Source of the DNA: Bradyrhizobium sp. SRL28
Lineage (GTDB): Bacteria; Pseudomonadota; Alphaproteobacteria; Rhizobiales; Xanthobacteraceae
DNA: 64,000 nt
Assembly: GCF_018596315.1 (NCBI RefSeq)
Contig: NZ_JAHEAG010000031.1
Location: 20,653-84,652, forward strand
Direction of reading: 5' to 3'
Part shown: one piece after another, positions 1-7,904 of the stretch
Layout of the letters: each line of letters opens with the position of its first letter
Position numbering within the stretch: position 1 is the stretch's first letter
Program-made: the position numbers and the translations under genes
Notes under the pieces: generated by a model
The model's database searches: none
Seen by the model: only the letters and a program-made list of their open reading frames with translations
What the model was told of the DNA's origin: nothing

Positions 1-168
1 TACCAGTTTGCATCCCATTGGCGTGCTCGGCCGCGCTTGAACAATCGGCTTTCCTCGGACGGTCGGTTTCTTTGCCGGAGGAGCACCTTGAGCGACAGCG
101 GCGCTACCAACCGAGATTAGTGCCAACGCTAAAGCGGCTATTGCAGCAGTACTTTTGCTCACCGTCAT
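1..168 (-). CDS. Small secreted protein, 3' end outside window
   Basis: The 56 visible codons start at the ATG at 168-166 and run off the left edge, so the C-terminus is missing. The N-terminus is a clear Sec signal peptide: a lysine near the start, a hydrophobic Ala/Leu/Ile core at about residues 8-23, and an Ala-Val-Ala motif giving likely cleavage before Gln27. The mature part begins Pro/Lys/Arg-rich and carries one Cys near the edge. The start overlaps the stop of the upstream gene (ATGA), so the two are probably co-transcribed and translationally coupled. No family recognised; periplasmic location is inferred. Confidence 0.6.
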   Translation of the reverse strand, partial: MTVSKSTAAIAALALALISVGSAAVAQGAPPAKKPTVRGKPIVQARPSTPMGCKLV

Positions 169-365
169 TGATCTTCTCCGCCTAAATCCTGCTTGAGGCG
201 TTGCTTCTGGATAGCGCGCTCGATGGCTTTTTTCGCGTTATCAATCGCCTCGTCCCGCGTGCTGCCATACCCGGATATCTTGGTCCCGCAGACAGTCGCG
301 GCCCACTTCCACTGGTGGCGTACAATGCCCTGCACAACGGAGTATTCGATCCCGTGATATAGCAT
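165..365 (-). CDS. Hypothetical small protein (66 aa)
   Basis: Begins at the ATG at 365 with an AAAGG ribosome-binding-like stretch just upstream; the longer in-frame extension to 521 reads like non-coding sequence and was not used. The protein has a Trp/His-containing first half (Gln18-Trp19-Lys20-Trp21 region) and a charged helix-forming C-terminal half rich in Ala, Lys, Arg and Glu. Its TGA overlaps the ATG of the following secreted protein gene. Function unknown. Confidence 0.5.
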   Translation of the reverse strand: MLYHGIEYSVVQGIVRHQWKWAATVCGTKISGYGSTRDEAIDNAKKAIERAIQKQRLKQDLGGEDQ

Positions 366-775
366 CGCGATTGCCTTTGTGTGTCGTCGCCTTTGTAGAC
401 ACTCCTGGCGAGCGAGATTGAACACACGGCCCCGCGCCCTCTCGGGGCATGAGGGTTGAGGCGGGCGCGTGCGACTGTGTGCAAACGAAACAATCCTACG
501 GAGACAGTTGTTCCCAAACACCGGTAGCGTCGCCGATGACCAGAGCGTTGCCTGCTGGGCTAGCCCCTAAGAGGCGGCGGCCTTATTTCGTTACGTACGG
601 ATGGGTAGCGATCATTGCCTCAATGTCGCCGGGTAAGTTGTGTAGATCGCACTGCAACACGGGCCCGTTAGGCTGAAACACATTTTTGGCGGCTATCGTT
701 TACAATTGTCGGACACCGGACAGACACAAGTGTTGGAGCAATATTTTTGGCCGGGCGGAGAAAGGAAGATCACAA
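366..775. other. Intergenic stretch, no gene seen
   Basis: No reading frame with protein-like composition and a ribosome-binding site was found here. The open frames present are short and rich in Arg, Ser and Pro, as expected for GC-rich non-coding DNA. It separates a minus-strand pair from plus-strand genes, so it should contain promoters for at least the left pair, but none could be assigned. Confidence 0.4.
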
Positions 776-1053
776 ATGATCGCCGAGCACTTCGATCGCC
801 GGACCATGGCAAATATGGAAGTCGCCTTGAGCGGGCGTGTTTACTTCTTCCGACTGGCAGCAAAAAACACCGGACCCGTAGGATCATCGCCAACAAAATA
901 ATCGAATGTGCCAACCGTGGTGACACAACCCTGAGCAGGCTAACTGAAGCCGGATATGCCGCTGCGATGCAATTGACGACTACTTCTGGGCAACTTAGCA
1001 ACTCCGTCAAGGAAGAGGTCGGCCACTCAGCCGGCCCTTACCGAGGGGTTTGA
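776..1053 (+). pseudogene. Frameshifted small hypothetical gene
   Basis: An ATG at 776 follows a GGAGAAAGGA ribosome-binding region. The first frame encodes a sensible N-terminus (Met-Ile-Ala-Glu-His-Phe, then Met-Glu-Val-Ala-Leu) but becomes unlike a protein after about 829. The next frame picks up at 829 with a sensible continuation (Glu-Arg-Ala-Cys and then a Lys/Arg-rich helix and Leu-Thr-Glu-Ala-Gly-Tyr-Ala). Joining needs one lost base in the TTGAG at 827-831. This resembles a short conserved hypothetical protein of rhizobia. The exact end of the ancestral gene is uncertain; the open frame runs to 1053. Confidence 0.5.
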
Positions 1054-1114
1054 CCCAGATCAATGGTCGGCCGACCCCTTGGGGACCAAATAAGTCTAGG
1101 GACTGGAAACGGAT

Positions 1115-1483
1115 ATGGTGGCGCAGCGGACAGTCGTGGTCGTGGTTGATGACGATCCGGGCCTTCTGAAGAGCGTGGCGCGGCTGTTAGCGCACCACGG
1201 CATCGAGAGCCGGACGTTCGCCTCGGCCGAGGCGCTGCTTGCGAGCGACAACGTGCAGACGGCAACCTGCTTGCTCCTTTACATTCACCTCGGGGGAATT
1301 TCGGGAATTGATCTGCGGCGCCGGCTTGCGGCATCAGGATCGAAGTGGCCCGTCATCTTCATGACGGCGAACGACGACGAGGCGACGCGCAATGAAGCGA
1401 TGGACGCCGGGTGCATCGCTTATTTGCGCAAGCCGTTCACAGGGAATGTCTTGCTGGATGTCATCTCGAAAGCTGCGGCTTAG
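1115..1483 (+). CDS. Receiver-only response regulator lacking the phospho-acceptor Asp
   Basis: A 122-residue CheY-like receiver of the FixJ type, with no output domain. The acidic pocket is present (Asp12-Asp13-Asp14), as are Thr84 in Phe-Met-Thr-Ala and Lys106 in Arg-Lys-Pro-Phe. The position after beta-3 that should hold the phosphorylated Asp is Tyr56 (Leu-Leu-Tyr-Ile-His-Leu; the family has Leu-Asp-Ile-His-Leu). The codon is TAC, one base from GAC. The protein should therefore be unable to accept phosphate in the usual way and would be a pseudo-receiver, a decaying gene, or a sequence error. No kinase gene is adjacent. Confidence 0.8.
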   Translation: MVAQRTVVVVVDDDPGLLKSVARLLAHHGIESRTFASAEALLASDNVQTATCLLLYIHLGGISGIDLRRRLAASGSKWPVIFMTANDDEATRNEAMDAGCIAYLRKPFTGNVLLDVISKAAA

Positions 1484-2374
1484 TCAGCAGCCATAGCCTA
1501 TTTGATCAGCCACCACCAGAACGACCCTATTGCCGTGGTGAGAGTAGATATTCCTAGCGCCGTCGCAATCAACTTCGCTAACTCCCAATACGACACCGCA
1601 ATTTCCTGTCGGCCCGATGCCGCTGTACATCATCGGGGAGCCAAGGTTGTGACACCACTGCTGGAGATGCATGGGCCTATGCGCTTTGCCCCGAGCCGCC
1701 CCCGCTCGAAGCTTCGCCGCCTCGATCGTTTGCGCGGTGCCGCAGCACATTCCGTTTAATCGTGATGGTGCGGCAACGCGCTATGTCCGCCAAGTGCCAC
1801 CATCACACCTTAGTCCGCCTTAGATGCTCGCTCACGTGGGCTGAATGCTGGAATGTGAGTGACCAGAATGGCTGCCCGCTCCACTGTCGCCGTTACGCAG
1901 ATGGACATATGAGTAAGGAGCGCAGAGTAACATCAGGAAGAGCGCTCTATTAGCTTTGTATCTGGCAGAGGCTCGGCGACTTTCGGCACCTCGCATAACG
2001 ACGCGCCCTTCGGCCGTACAAACGCTCCATCTCCATACACGACCACGCTTTTGCAACAGAGTTTCAAAGATAGGCAATTGATGCGGTGGCATTCCGGCCC
2101 TTCCATTTGTTCATCTACAGTAAGTCGGCAGAACTGGCTTTAGGTTCAAGCATTTAAGCACAATAAGCCAGGGGACGACGGCACGCGAAGTCCTATTCCG
2201 CACCGGGAACTGTTACGGAAAAACAATTTGAACCTTAAAGTAATAACGTATAACTTGAGGCTCCCGGTGAAACGCCGCTGCATTCTCAGTTTCATTGTGA
2301 GATTCAAGCCATCCAAAGCTTGAGGCGAGAGTTCGCTTCGCTTGTGTTTGCAAATCCGGCGCTGGAAAACATAC
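1484..2374. other. Long intergenic stretch, no gene seen
   Basis: About 890 bases without a convincing coding region on either strand. Short open frames have no ribosome-binding site and no recognisable domain. No tRNA-like fold and no strong terminator was noticed. The right part (about 2130-2340) is more AT-rich and probably contains the promoter of the NYN gene. Confidence 0.4.
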
Positions 2375-2983
2375 ATGTCGTTCAGATCTAATCGCATCGC
2401 GCTATTCATCGACGGCGCGAACTTACACGCAACCGCGAAGACGCTTGGCTTCGATATCGACTACAAGCGCCTCCTCAAAGAATTTGAAGGTCGCGGTCCT
2501 GTGCTGCGCGCGTTCTACTACACGGCAATCATTGAAGATCAGGAGTATTCTTCGGTCCGCCCGTTGACAGATTGGCTCAATTACAATGGCTACACCGTAG
2601 TCACGCGGGCGGCGAAGGAGTTCATCGACGCCGGCGGCCGCCGCAAGGTTAAAGGAAGTATCCACATCGAACTGGCCGTGGATGCCATGTATCTCGCCGA
2701 TCAAATCGACCAGATGGTTCTGTTCTCCGGCGACGGAGATTTCCGCTCCCTTGTCGAGGCAGTGCAGCGTCGCGGCGTCCGCGTTACGGTGATCTCCACG
2801 ATATCGAGCCAGCCACCGATGATCGCCGACGAACTGCGGCGCCAGGCCGACGTCTTCACGGATCTCGTGGAGTTGCAGTCAAGCTTCGCCCGCGACCCGT
2901 CCGCGCGGCCCGCGCGAGCCGCATCCTCCAGCGCCGCGGTTCCTGCAGTCCGCGTCGCTAAGGTTTCCCCGAGCAAGCGATAG
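2375..2983 (+). CDS. NYN domain (LabA/DUF88-like) putative ribonuclease
   Basis: The 202-residue protein starts at the ATG at 2375, preceded by GGAAAAC. It has the NYN/PIN-like fold signature: Phe-Ile-Asp-Gly-Ala-Asn with Asp13, a second acidic site in Ala-Val-Asp-Ala-Met (Asp103), and Phe-Ser-Gly-Asp-Gly-Asp-Phe with Asp120 and Asp122, followed by a valine-rich strand. These acidic residues form the metal site of NYN nucleases. The family is thought to cut RNA; the substrate is unknown. The last 45 residues are Ala/Arg/Ser-rich and probably disordered. It stands alone in its orientation. Confidence 0.85.
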   Translation: MSFRSNRIALFIDGANLHATAKTLGFDIDYKRLLKEFEGRGPVLRAFYYTAIIEDQEYSSVRPLTDWLNYNGYTVVTRAAKEFIDAGGRRKVKGSIHIELAVDAMYLADQIDQMVLFSGDGDFRSLVEAVQRRGVRVTVISTISSQPPMIADELRRQADVFTDLVELQSSFARDPSARPARAASSSAAVPAVRVAKVSPSKR

Positions 2984-3171
2984 GACGGCAAATCTCGGGT
3001 CATTTGCGGGCATGTTACCCGATCGTGTATCAAATATTAACCGCCGACCTATAATCTCTGTTCATCGTGGTCCGATCCGAAAAGGCGCACCGCGCGAGCA
3101 TTGCATAGTGATAATCCGTCGCATCGTTGGCGGCCCCGTCGTCATTCATTTTAGCTCGACGATTTGACTAG

Positions 3172-3471
3172 ATGGAACAGCGTAAGGCACATCGTGTCGT
3201 ATTCGAGCGTGGGTTCGCCGCGAACATGATGGCGATCGACGGTACGTGGCAGCGTCCGTGTACAGTGCAGGATGTATCGGAAACTGGGGCTAGACTTACC
3301 GTTGACGGTTCGATCGAAGGTCTTCCCCTGAAGGAGTTTTTCCTTGTGCTTTCGACAATGGGGAAAGCATACCGGCGTTGCCAACTTGCTTGGGTCAACG
3401 GCGATCAGGTGGGCGTCCGCTTCATCAAAGCGGCCGACATAAAGAAGAAGTCGCAGCAGACGGTGCCTTAA
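3172..3471 (+). CDS. PilZ domain protein
   Basis: A single-domain PilZ protein of 99 residues. The two c-di-GMP contact motifs are visible: an Arg-rich start (Arg4-Lys-Ala-His-Arg8, the RxxxR motif) and Asp-Val-Ser-Glu-Thr-Gly-Ala (D/NxSxxG) at about residues 38-44. It probably binds cyclic di-GMP and acts through an unidentified partner. A shorter start is not available without losing the RxxxR motif. No diguanylate cyclase or phosphodiesterase gene lies nearby. Confidence 0.85.
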   Translation: MEQRKAHRVVFERGFAANMMAIDGTWQRPCTVQDVSETGARLTVDGSIEGLPLKEFFLVLSTMGKAYRRCQLAWVNGDQVGVRFIKAADIKKKSQQTVP

Positions 3472-3625
3472 ACTCCGGCACAGCAAGCAGTCGGCTTCGC
3501 ATCATAGGCTCAAGATGGCACGCTTTGAGCAAAAAGACCGTTCCTCGGTGCAATTGGAGCGCCAAGCAGCACCGTGCGAGATTTTCCGTCTGGTCCAGCC
3601 CCGTGGCGTTGGGCAAGCATCAACC

Positions 3626-3865
3626 ATGATTTTCCACGTGCATGCCCACGTTGACGATCACATGTTCAAAGCTACCGCCAAAACGGCTAGGGACGCTTTT
3701 GCAAAAGCGATCGAATGGCATGTCGTCGGGCGGCTAACAGACATCTCGATCAGCGATGGCAATAGAACCTATTCGATCGCCGAGTTTGCATCGGTAATGG
3801 CACTGGCAGAAATAGCGAACACCGAAGCTTCAGCCGAGCAAGACGGCCCAGAAGCGAACAGATGA
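3626..3865 (+). CDS. Hypothetical protein (79 aa)
   Basis: The open frame extends upstream to 3515, but the protein-like part starts at the ATG at 3626 (Met-Ile-Phe-His-Val-His-Ala). It is a small alpha/beta protein with a His-rich N-terminus, a central Trp-His pair and an acidic Ala/Glu-rich tail. No known domain. It follows the PilZ gene on the same strand after about 150 bases. Confidence 0.5.
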   Translation: MIFHVHAHVDDHMFKATAKTARDAFAKAIEWHVVGRLTDISISDGNRTYSIAEFASVMALAEIANTEASAEQDGPEANR

Positions 3866-3950
3866 GCGGGGGACAGTGCCACTCGCAATCGTTGAGTAGC
3901 CAAATTGCCGAGCGTTTGACGGCAAGATGGCTTTCATCACGAAGTGGCGG

Positions 3951-3989
3951 CCAAAAGACAAAGCCCCCGGAGATGATCTCTCCGGGGGC
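3951..3989 (-). terminator. Intrinsic terminator for the minus-strand protease operon
   Basis: An 11-bp perfect stem, GCCCCCGGAGA at 3963-3973 and its complement at 3979-3989, encloses a 5-base loop. Read on the minus strand the stem is followed by a T-rich run (TTTGTCTTTT). It lies downstream of the genes at 4082-5203, so it most likely ends that operon. Confidence 0.75.
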
Positions 3990-4081
3990 CTCTATGCTAG
4001 GATTGGGTCATCCGCCAATTCACCGACGCTCCTCTCGACATCTCGCCATCTGATCGTGTGCAACATGTGGCAGCGCGTGCG

Positions 4082-4267
4082 TCACTCGCGTGATTTTATC
4101 TCTGTCAAGAAGGTCCGAGCGGACAACTCACATCTCTTCCAATCGGCCCGCCGCGCGAGTTCAATCGCCCGGGCTTTTCGGGTCTGCACATCCGAAATCA
4201 GCTCATCAACCTCAGCACGATTCAATGTCCGTTTTACGCGCAACAGGATAGACAGCGCCATCACCAC
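4082..4267 (-). CDS. Hypothetical small protein, last gene of the protease operon
   Basis: Encodes about 60 residues, starting GTG at 4267 or ATG at 4261; AAGG lies just upstream. It is a mostly helical, Arg/Glu/Leu-rich protein with an amphipathic pattern and no known domain. It follows the M41-like protease gene by 6 bases and is followed by the terminator at 3951-3989, which supports it being a real last gene. Confidence 0.5.
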   Translation of the reverse strand: MVMALSILLRVKRTLNRAEVDELISDVQTRKARAIELARRADWKRCELSARTFLTEIKSRE

Positions 4268-4273
4268 ATCGCC

Positions 4274-4888
4274 TTAGGGCATCAACAAGTCACGTGCGGC
4301 AACGTCGCAATGCGCGATGAACGTCTCGACGGCTTCATCAGAAGAGCCGATCAGGAAAGCCAGTTCGCGTGCCTGCCGAAGATCATCGACCGGCTCTACT
4401 GGTTTGCCGTCCAGCAGGATGCGCTCCGCGGCCCGGCCAGCTAGAAATTCTATGCATTGATCGCGTACGTGTCCGAAGATGTCGAAGACGCCGCGGCGAT
4501 CCTCACCCGGTTCGGGCATCAAGGGCGCCAGTGCTTCGCGAACGTCGGAGGCGTCTCCGCGACCTTGCGCGAACGCTTCCTTGTACCCGACCCCCCAACA
4601 TAGGCCATCAGCGCTGCCGTCGGCGCTGGGGTTCACGGTCACGCCTCCTACCTGAGGTCCGAGCGCCCGCGCGGCCACAGCGTGACCGGCTTCGTGAATG
4701 GCGATCCGAACGTCTTCGTCCCGCGACCGGCCCGGTACTGGAGACCAATCATCATCGTCTACATCAACCTCTGGCGGGCGGCCGCTGGCGTTGTCGGCAC
4801 CAACTCCAACTTCGTCAGCGGTCGCCGCTCCGGCGGAAGAGGCCGCAGGTTGTGCGTTGCCTTCGTCCGGCGGGACTTTCTCAGTCAT
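4274..4888 (-). CDS. Stand-alone M41-like (FtsH-type) zinc metallopeptidase domain protein
   Basis: A 204-residue protein with an acidic, Ala-rich, probably disordered first 55 residues and then a peptidase domain. The HExxH zinc motif is His65-Glu66-Ala-Gly-His69 within Ala-Ile-His-Glu-Ala-Gly-His-Ala-Val, as in FtsH. The region Pro-Val-Asp-Asp-Leu-Arg-Gln-Ala (Asp169) fits the third zinc ligand of the M41 family. There is no AAA+ ATPase module and no membrane segment, so it cannot be a complete FtsH; it would act as a soluble peptidase or need an ATPase partner. Its ATG overlaps the upstream gene's stop. Confidence 0.75.
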   Translation of the reverse strand: MTEKVPPDEGNAQPAASSAGAATADEVGVGADNASGRPPEVDVDDDDWSPVPGRSRDEDVRIAIHEAGHAVAARALGPQVGGVTVNPSADGSADGLCWGVGYKEAFAQGRGDASDVREALAPLMPEPGEDRRGVFDIFGHVRDQCIEFLAGRAAERILLDGKPVEPVDDLRQARELAFLIGSSDEAVETFIAHCDVAARDLLMP

Positions 4889-5099
4889 GATTAAACTTCC
4901 TCATGCGGCGTAGCATGCGCTCACGGCATGCCATGCGGGCACGGATAGCTGGGACAGAACGATTTTCGCCTCGTGCCTCAGGTGCCGCCATCATGCTGGC
5001 GATGAAGTCGGGCATTCGACCATCGACGCTGACGTACCCATCGAGACGAGATACGATCGCATGCGGCTGCCAACCCGGAGGGCCGATTTTCGTGCTCAT
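4881..5099 (-). CDS. Hypothetical protein upstream of the metallopeptidase
   Basis: A 72-residue protein, starting at the ATG at 5099 that overlaps the TGA of the preceding short gene, and ending inside the start of the metallopeptidase gene (8-base overlap). The C-terminal half is strongly basic with Met and Arg clusters. No known domain. Tight overlaps on both sides suggest translational coupling in one operon. Confidence 0.6.
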   Translation of the reverse strand: MSTKIGPPGWQPHAIVSRLDGYVSVDGRMPDFIASMMAAPEARGENRSVPAIRARMACRERMLRRMRKFNHD

Positions 5100-5203
5100 A
5101 GTCTTGGCACCTCAATTTCGAGCTTGCGGCTTTCTGCGGAGCGATCGATGACCTTAAAATCAGCCGCCGCCAGAGGATTGCTCTCGATGTTGACGGTGGG
5201 CAT
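5096..5203 (-). CDS. Short first gene of the protease operon, possibly 5' truncated
   Basis: From the ATG at 5203 it codes 35 residues ending in a TGA that overlaps the next ATG. The same frame stays protein-like upstream to about 5240 (Cys-Pro-Asp-Ile-Ile-Asp-Leu-Asp), where no start codon is found. That point coincides with the missing start of the divergent NUDIX gene, so both may have lost their 5' ends to one deletion. Confidence 0.4.
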   Translation of the reverse strand: MPTVNIESNPLAAADFKVIDRSAESRKLEIEVPRL

Positions 5204-5232
5204 CACGGCGCCGTCTGCATCGAGATCGATAA

Positions 5233-5675
5233 TATCCGGGCAAACAGAGTGCAGGTCTTTTGCTTTACCAGCATTCCGACGACGGCATCGAAGTTCTGCT
5301 CGTAACGAGGACCTTGCATCGTGGTCGATTCCAAAAGGCCTGATTGCTGAGGGAGGGTCGCCGCTCGCCGCCGCAAAGCGGGAGTTTGCGGAAGAGACGG
5401 GCCATAGGCCGCGCGGCAAAGCGCGGCCGCTCGGCGAGGCAAAGCAGCCTGGAGGGAAGATTGTTCACGTATGGGCCGTCGAAGGCGACTGGGAGGCCGC
5501 TCGCCTTAAGAGCAATATGTTCGAGTTGGAATGGCCGCCCAGATCCGGCCGACGTCAGAAGTTTCCTGAACTTGACCGCGCCGAATGGTTTGGCATCAAC
5601 GTGGCGCATGCGAAGATTTTGAAAGGGCAAGCGGTTTTTCTCGACCGCCTCCTGTCCGCAATCGTTAACGGTTAG
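5233..5675 (+). pseudogene. NUDIX hydrolase remnant
   Basis: Two frames together make a NUDIX protein. The first (from about 5233) gives the N-terminal strand Ala-Gly-Leu-Leu-Leu-Tyr and Glu-Val-Leu-Leu-Val; the second (from about 5305) gives Ser-Trp-Ser-Ile-Pro-Lys-Gly and the NUDIX box with Arg-Glu-Phe-Ala-Glu-Glu-Thr-Gly. Between them several codons present in the family are missing and the frame changes. No start codon precedes the first part. In the box, the first conserved Glu (Gx5E) is Gly, so catalysis would be impaired anyway. The family hydrolyses nucleoside diphosphate derivatives. Confidence 0.65.
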
Positions 5676-5761
5676 ATTGTGCGCGGAGCATTTTCAAGCC
5701 TGCTCGGGCAGATAAACAGGAGCAAGCCCATGGCCTATCGGTTGACTGGAATTCCGTCGTC

Positions 5762-6220
5762 GTGCCGGCAATAGGACTTGCAGAGATCGTTGTCCGCGGA
5801 AGTCTTATGTATCTTGGGCTGTTCGTCATTATGCGCTTCATGGCGCGAAGGCAGGCCGGACATTTCGGACCCGCAGACCTTCTCGTCATGGTCCTGATAG
5901 CGGATGCCGCGCAGAATGGGCTAGGAAAAGAGTATAGCTCGGTCACGGAGGGTCTCGCGCTCGTACTTACGATCGTTGGGTGGGAGTATCTTCTGGACTG
6001 GTTGGTCTGGCGCTTTCTCGCGACGCGGCCGTATCTCAAGCCTGCCAGTCTTACCCTTAATCGCGACGGGAGGTTGATTCCTCAGAACCTGCGAAGGGAA
6101 ATGATTACCGAAGACGAACTGAAATCGCAGCTACGAGAACAAAGTGTCGAGAGCTACGAAGACATTAAGCTGGCTACCCTGGAAGGTGACGGCCGCCTCA
6201 GCGTCCTGAAACGAAATTAG
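5762..6220 (+). CDS. DUF421 (YetF-like) membrane protein
   Basis: 152 residues: three hydrophobic segments (about residues 5-25, 37-52, 65-85) and a cytoplasmic C-terminal domain with the family pattern Gly-Arg-Leu-Ile followed by a Met-Ile-Thr-Glu-Asp-Glu-Leu helix. The region Phe-Gly-Pro-Ala-Asp-Leu-Leu-Val is typical. The only usable start is the GTG at 5762; codons before it (Val-Asp-Trp-Asn-Ser) look like native N-terminal residues of the family but lack a start, so the true start is unclear. Role unknown; relatives are spore or stress membrane proteins. Confidence 0.75.
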   Translation: MPAIGLAEIVVRGSLMYLGLFVIMRFMARRQAGHFGPADLLVMVLIADAAQNGLGKEYSSVTEGLALVLTIVGWEYLLDWLVWRFLATRPYLKPASLTLNRDGRLIPQNLRREMITEDELKSQLREQSVESYEDIKLATLEGDGRLSVLKRN

Positions 6221-6544
6221 GCGCAGCGGATGTAGCTGGAGGCGGCCCGCAACTGCCTTCCGCATGCTGCCCCTTAATATGTTCGATTGCTGTCGTCACC
6301 GATCGAAAAACCCCGCTATGAAGATGCTCCATTGCGGTGCGAAGCTCCGTCGCTACAGCTAACGCTCCGAACCAGCCGTTACTTTTGAATTTCAGGTCAT
6401 GGCGTCAGAGGACTGGGAATAGTGCGATTGTCGTGTCGCTCTATTTAAAGAAGGCTCATTTCCCCGGGGACTTATTATTTGCCGCAAAATACTAGGAACA
6501 TGTTGGTCCTCTAATGTTGCATTGCATCATAGAGGACGTTTTCC
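6221..6544. other. Intergenic stretch
   Basis: No coding region was found. Near its right end, GGAAC at 6495-6499 followed 15 bases later by TGTT resembles the EcfG promoter but is one base short of the usual spacing. Confidence 0.35.
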
Positions 6545-6664
6545 ATGTCAAAGACCGAAAAAGCAAAGACGTCGGATAACGGAACGCCATCGCCTTGGCC
6601 AACGATCCCTTACTCGTTTAATTGGGGTTCAGGCCTAGAAAGCCCTCGGAGCCCTCACTGCTAA
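6545..6664 (+). CDS. Possible short protein (39 aa)
   Basis: ATG at 6545 with AGAGGA about 9 bases upstream; stop TAA at 6662. The peptide is polar at first (Lys, Thr, Ser) and then Pro/Trp/Gly-rich. No family is recognised. It is listed because of the good ribosome-binding site and the EcfG-like sequence upstream; it could be chance. Confidence 0.35.
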   Translation: MSKTEKAKTSDNGTPSPWPTIPYSFNWGSGLESPRSPHC

Positions 6665-6770
6665 AATGCTCCAGTGCCGGGAGACGCCTCAAGAAAACGA
6701 ACCGGACAGCACCTCATAGCGCTGCAATATTTCCAGGATCCTCCGGATTTCGTGCACGCGCCTTTCCAAA

Positions 6771-7802
6771 GTGAAATTCATGACCCCTAATCTCGTGAGA
6801 CCCCTGCGCCCTGCCCTCACCGTCCAACGCCGTAAAGCAAAAGTGCCTTCCTATGCGGTGGCCTCGGCAGTCGCGATCGGAGCAGTGGCCGCAATGGCGC
6901 TAGTCAATCGTCATTTTGCAAAGAAAGCGGAGCGTGACAATCCAGCGTCCGGCCGCTTCCTCGATGTAGGTGGCGTTCGCCTCCACTACGTTGAACGGGG
7001 CTCGGGCGATCCCTTGGTTCTGTTGGACGGCAACGGCAGCATGATTGAAGACTTTGATTCCAGCGGTCTGATTGATCTGGCGGCAAAACATTTCAGGGTC
7101 GTCGTTTTCGACCGACCCGGGTTCGGTCACAGCGATCGCCCGCGCAATGTGGTCTGGACCCCCGACGCCCAGGCCGAAGTGATCAAGCAAGCACTCCCAA
7201 AACTCAACCTTTCGAGCGCCACCGTTCTCGGACACTCATGGGGCGCATCGGTTGCCGTCGCACTAGCGCTCAAATACCCCGACTTCATCCGCGGCTTGGT
7301 GCTTGCCTCGGGCTATTACTATCCGACCGCAAGACCCGATGTGATCGCGATGGGCGCGCCTTCGTTGCCGGTCGTCGGCGACCTTCTAAGTCACACCTTG
7401 TCGCCGTTGATTAGCCGGGCGATCTGGCCGTTGATGATGAAGAAAATCTTTGGTCCTCAGTCTGTGCCGACGAAGTTCGAAGGGTTTCCGAAGGAAATGG
7501 CCCTTCGCCCCTCACAGATACGGGCATCTGCCGCGGAATCGGCGCTGATGATTCCGGATGCTTTCCTGTTCCGCAATCGGTACGCAGATTTGAAAATGCC
7601 GGTCGTGATCATTGCAGGCGAGCAAGACAGATTGATCGACATCGACACACAGTCGGCACGGCTGCACTCCGAAATTCCGCAAAGTAGGTTGCACCGAGTC
7701 GCCGGAAACGGCCGCATGATCCAGCAGACGGCCACAGATGAGGTGATGTCGGCAATACTCAAGGTAGCGGGTGGCCCGTCAAAACTTGAAGCTGCGGAAT
7801 AG
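6771..7802 (+). CDS. Alpha/beta hydrolase with altered catalytic His
   Basis: A 343-residue protein: N-terminal basic segment, one membrane anchor (about residues 27-46), then an alpha/beta hydrolase fold. The nucleophile elbow is Gly-His-Ser156-Trp-Gly and the acid is Asp286 in Ala-Gly-Glu-Gln-Asp. Two normally conserved His residues are changed: the position before the oxyanion Gly-Asn-Gly-Ser is Asp86 instead of His, and the catalytic His near the C-terminus is Arg315 (Gly-Asn-Gly-Arg-Met-Ile). Without the third triad residue ordinary ester hydrolysis is unlikely. Substrate unknown; it stands alone. Confidence 0.8.
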   Translation: MKFMTPNLVRPLRPALTVQRRKAKVPSYAVASAVAIGAVAAMALVNRHFAKKAERDNPASGRFLDVGGVRLHYVERGSGDPLVLLDGNGSMIEDFDSSGLIDLAAKHFRVVVFDRPGFGHSDRPRNVVWTPDAQAEVIKQALPKLNLSSATVLGHSWGASVAVALALKYPDFIRGLVLASGYYYPTARPDVIAMGAPSLPVVGDLLSHTLSPLISRAIWPLMMKKIFGPQSVPTKFEGFPKEMALRPSQIRASAAESALMIPDAFLFRNRYADLKMPVVIIAGEQDRLIDIDTQSARLHSEIPQSRLHRVAGNGRMIQQTATDEVMSAILKVAGGPSKLEAAE

Positions 7803-7904
7803 CTTCGGAGCCAACGACCGCGAGAGCGGCCAGGGAGCCGTATGGCCATGATGGGCTTTCGTGCTACCGAATCAGCTCATTATGCTCGAACGGAGGCCCA
7901 GCCC

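Noticed and set aside
5061..5675. 204-residue reading frame through the NUDIX region
   Set aside because: Its first 80 residues do not match the family, whose N-terminal strand lies in another frame.
6495..6518. EcfG-like site before the 39-residue reading frame
   Set aside because: Spacing between GGAAC and TGTT is 15, one less than the usual 16-17, and the -10 half is imperfect.
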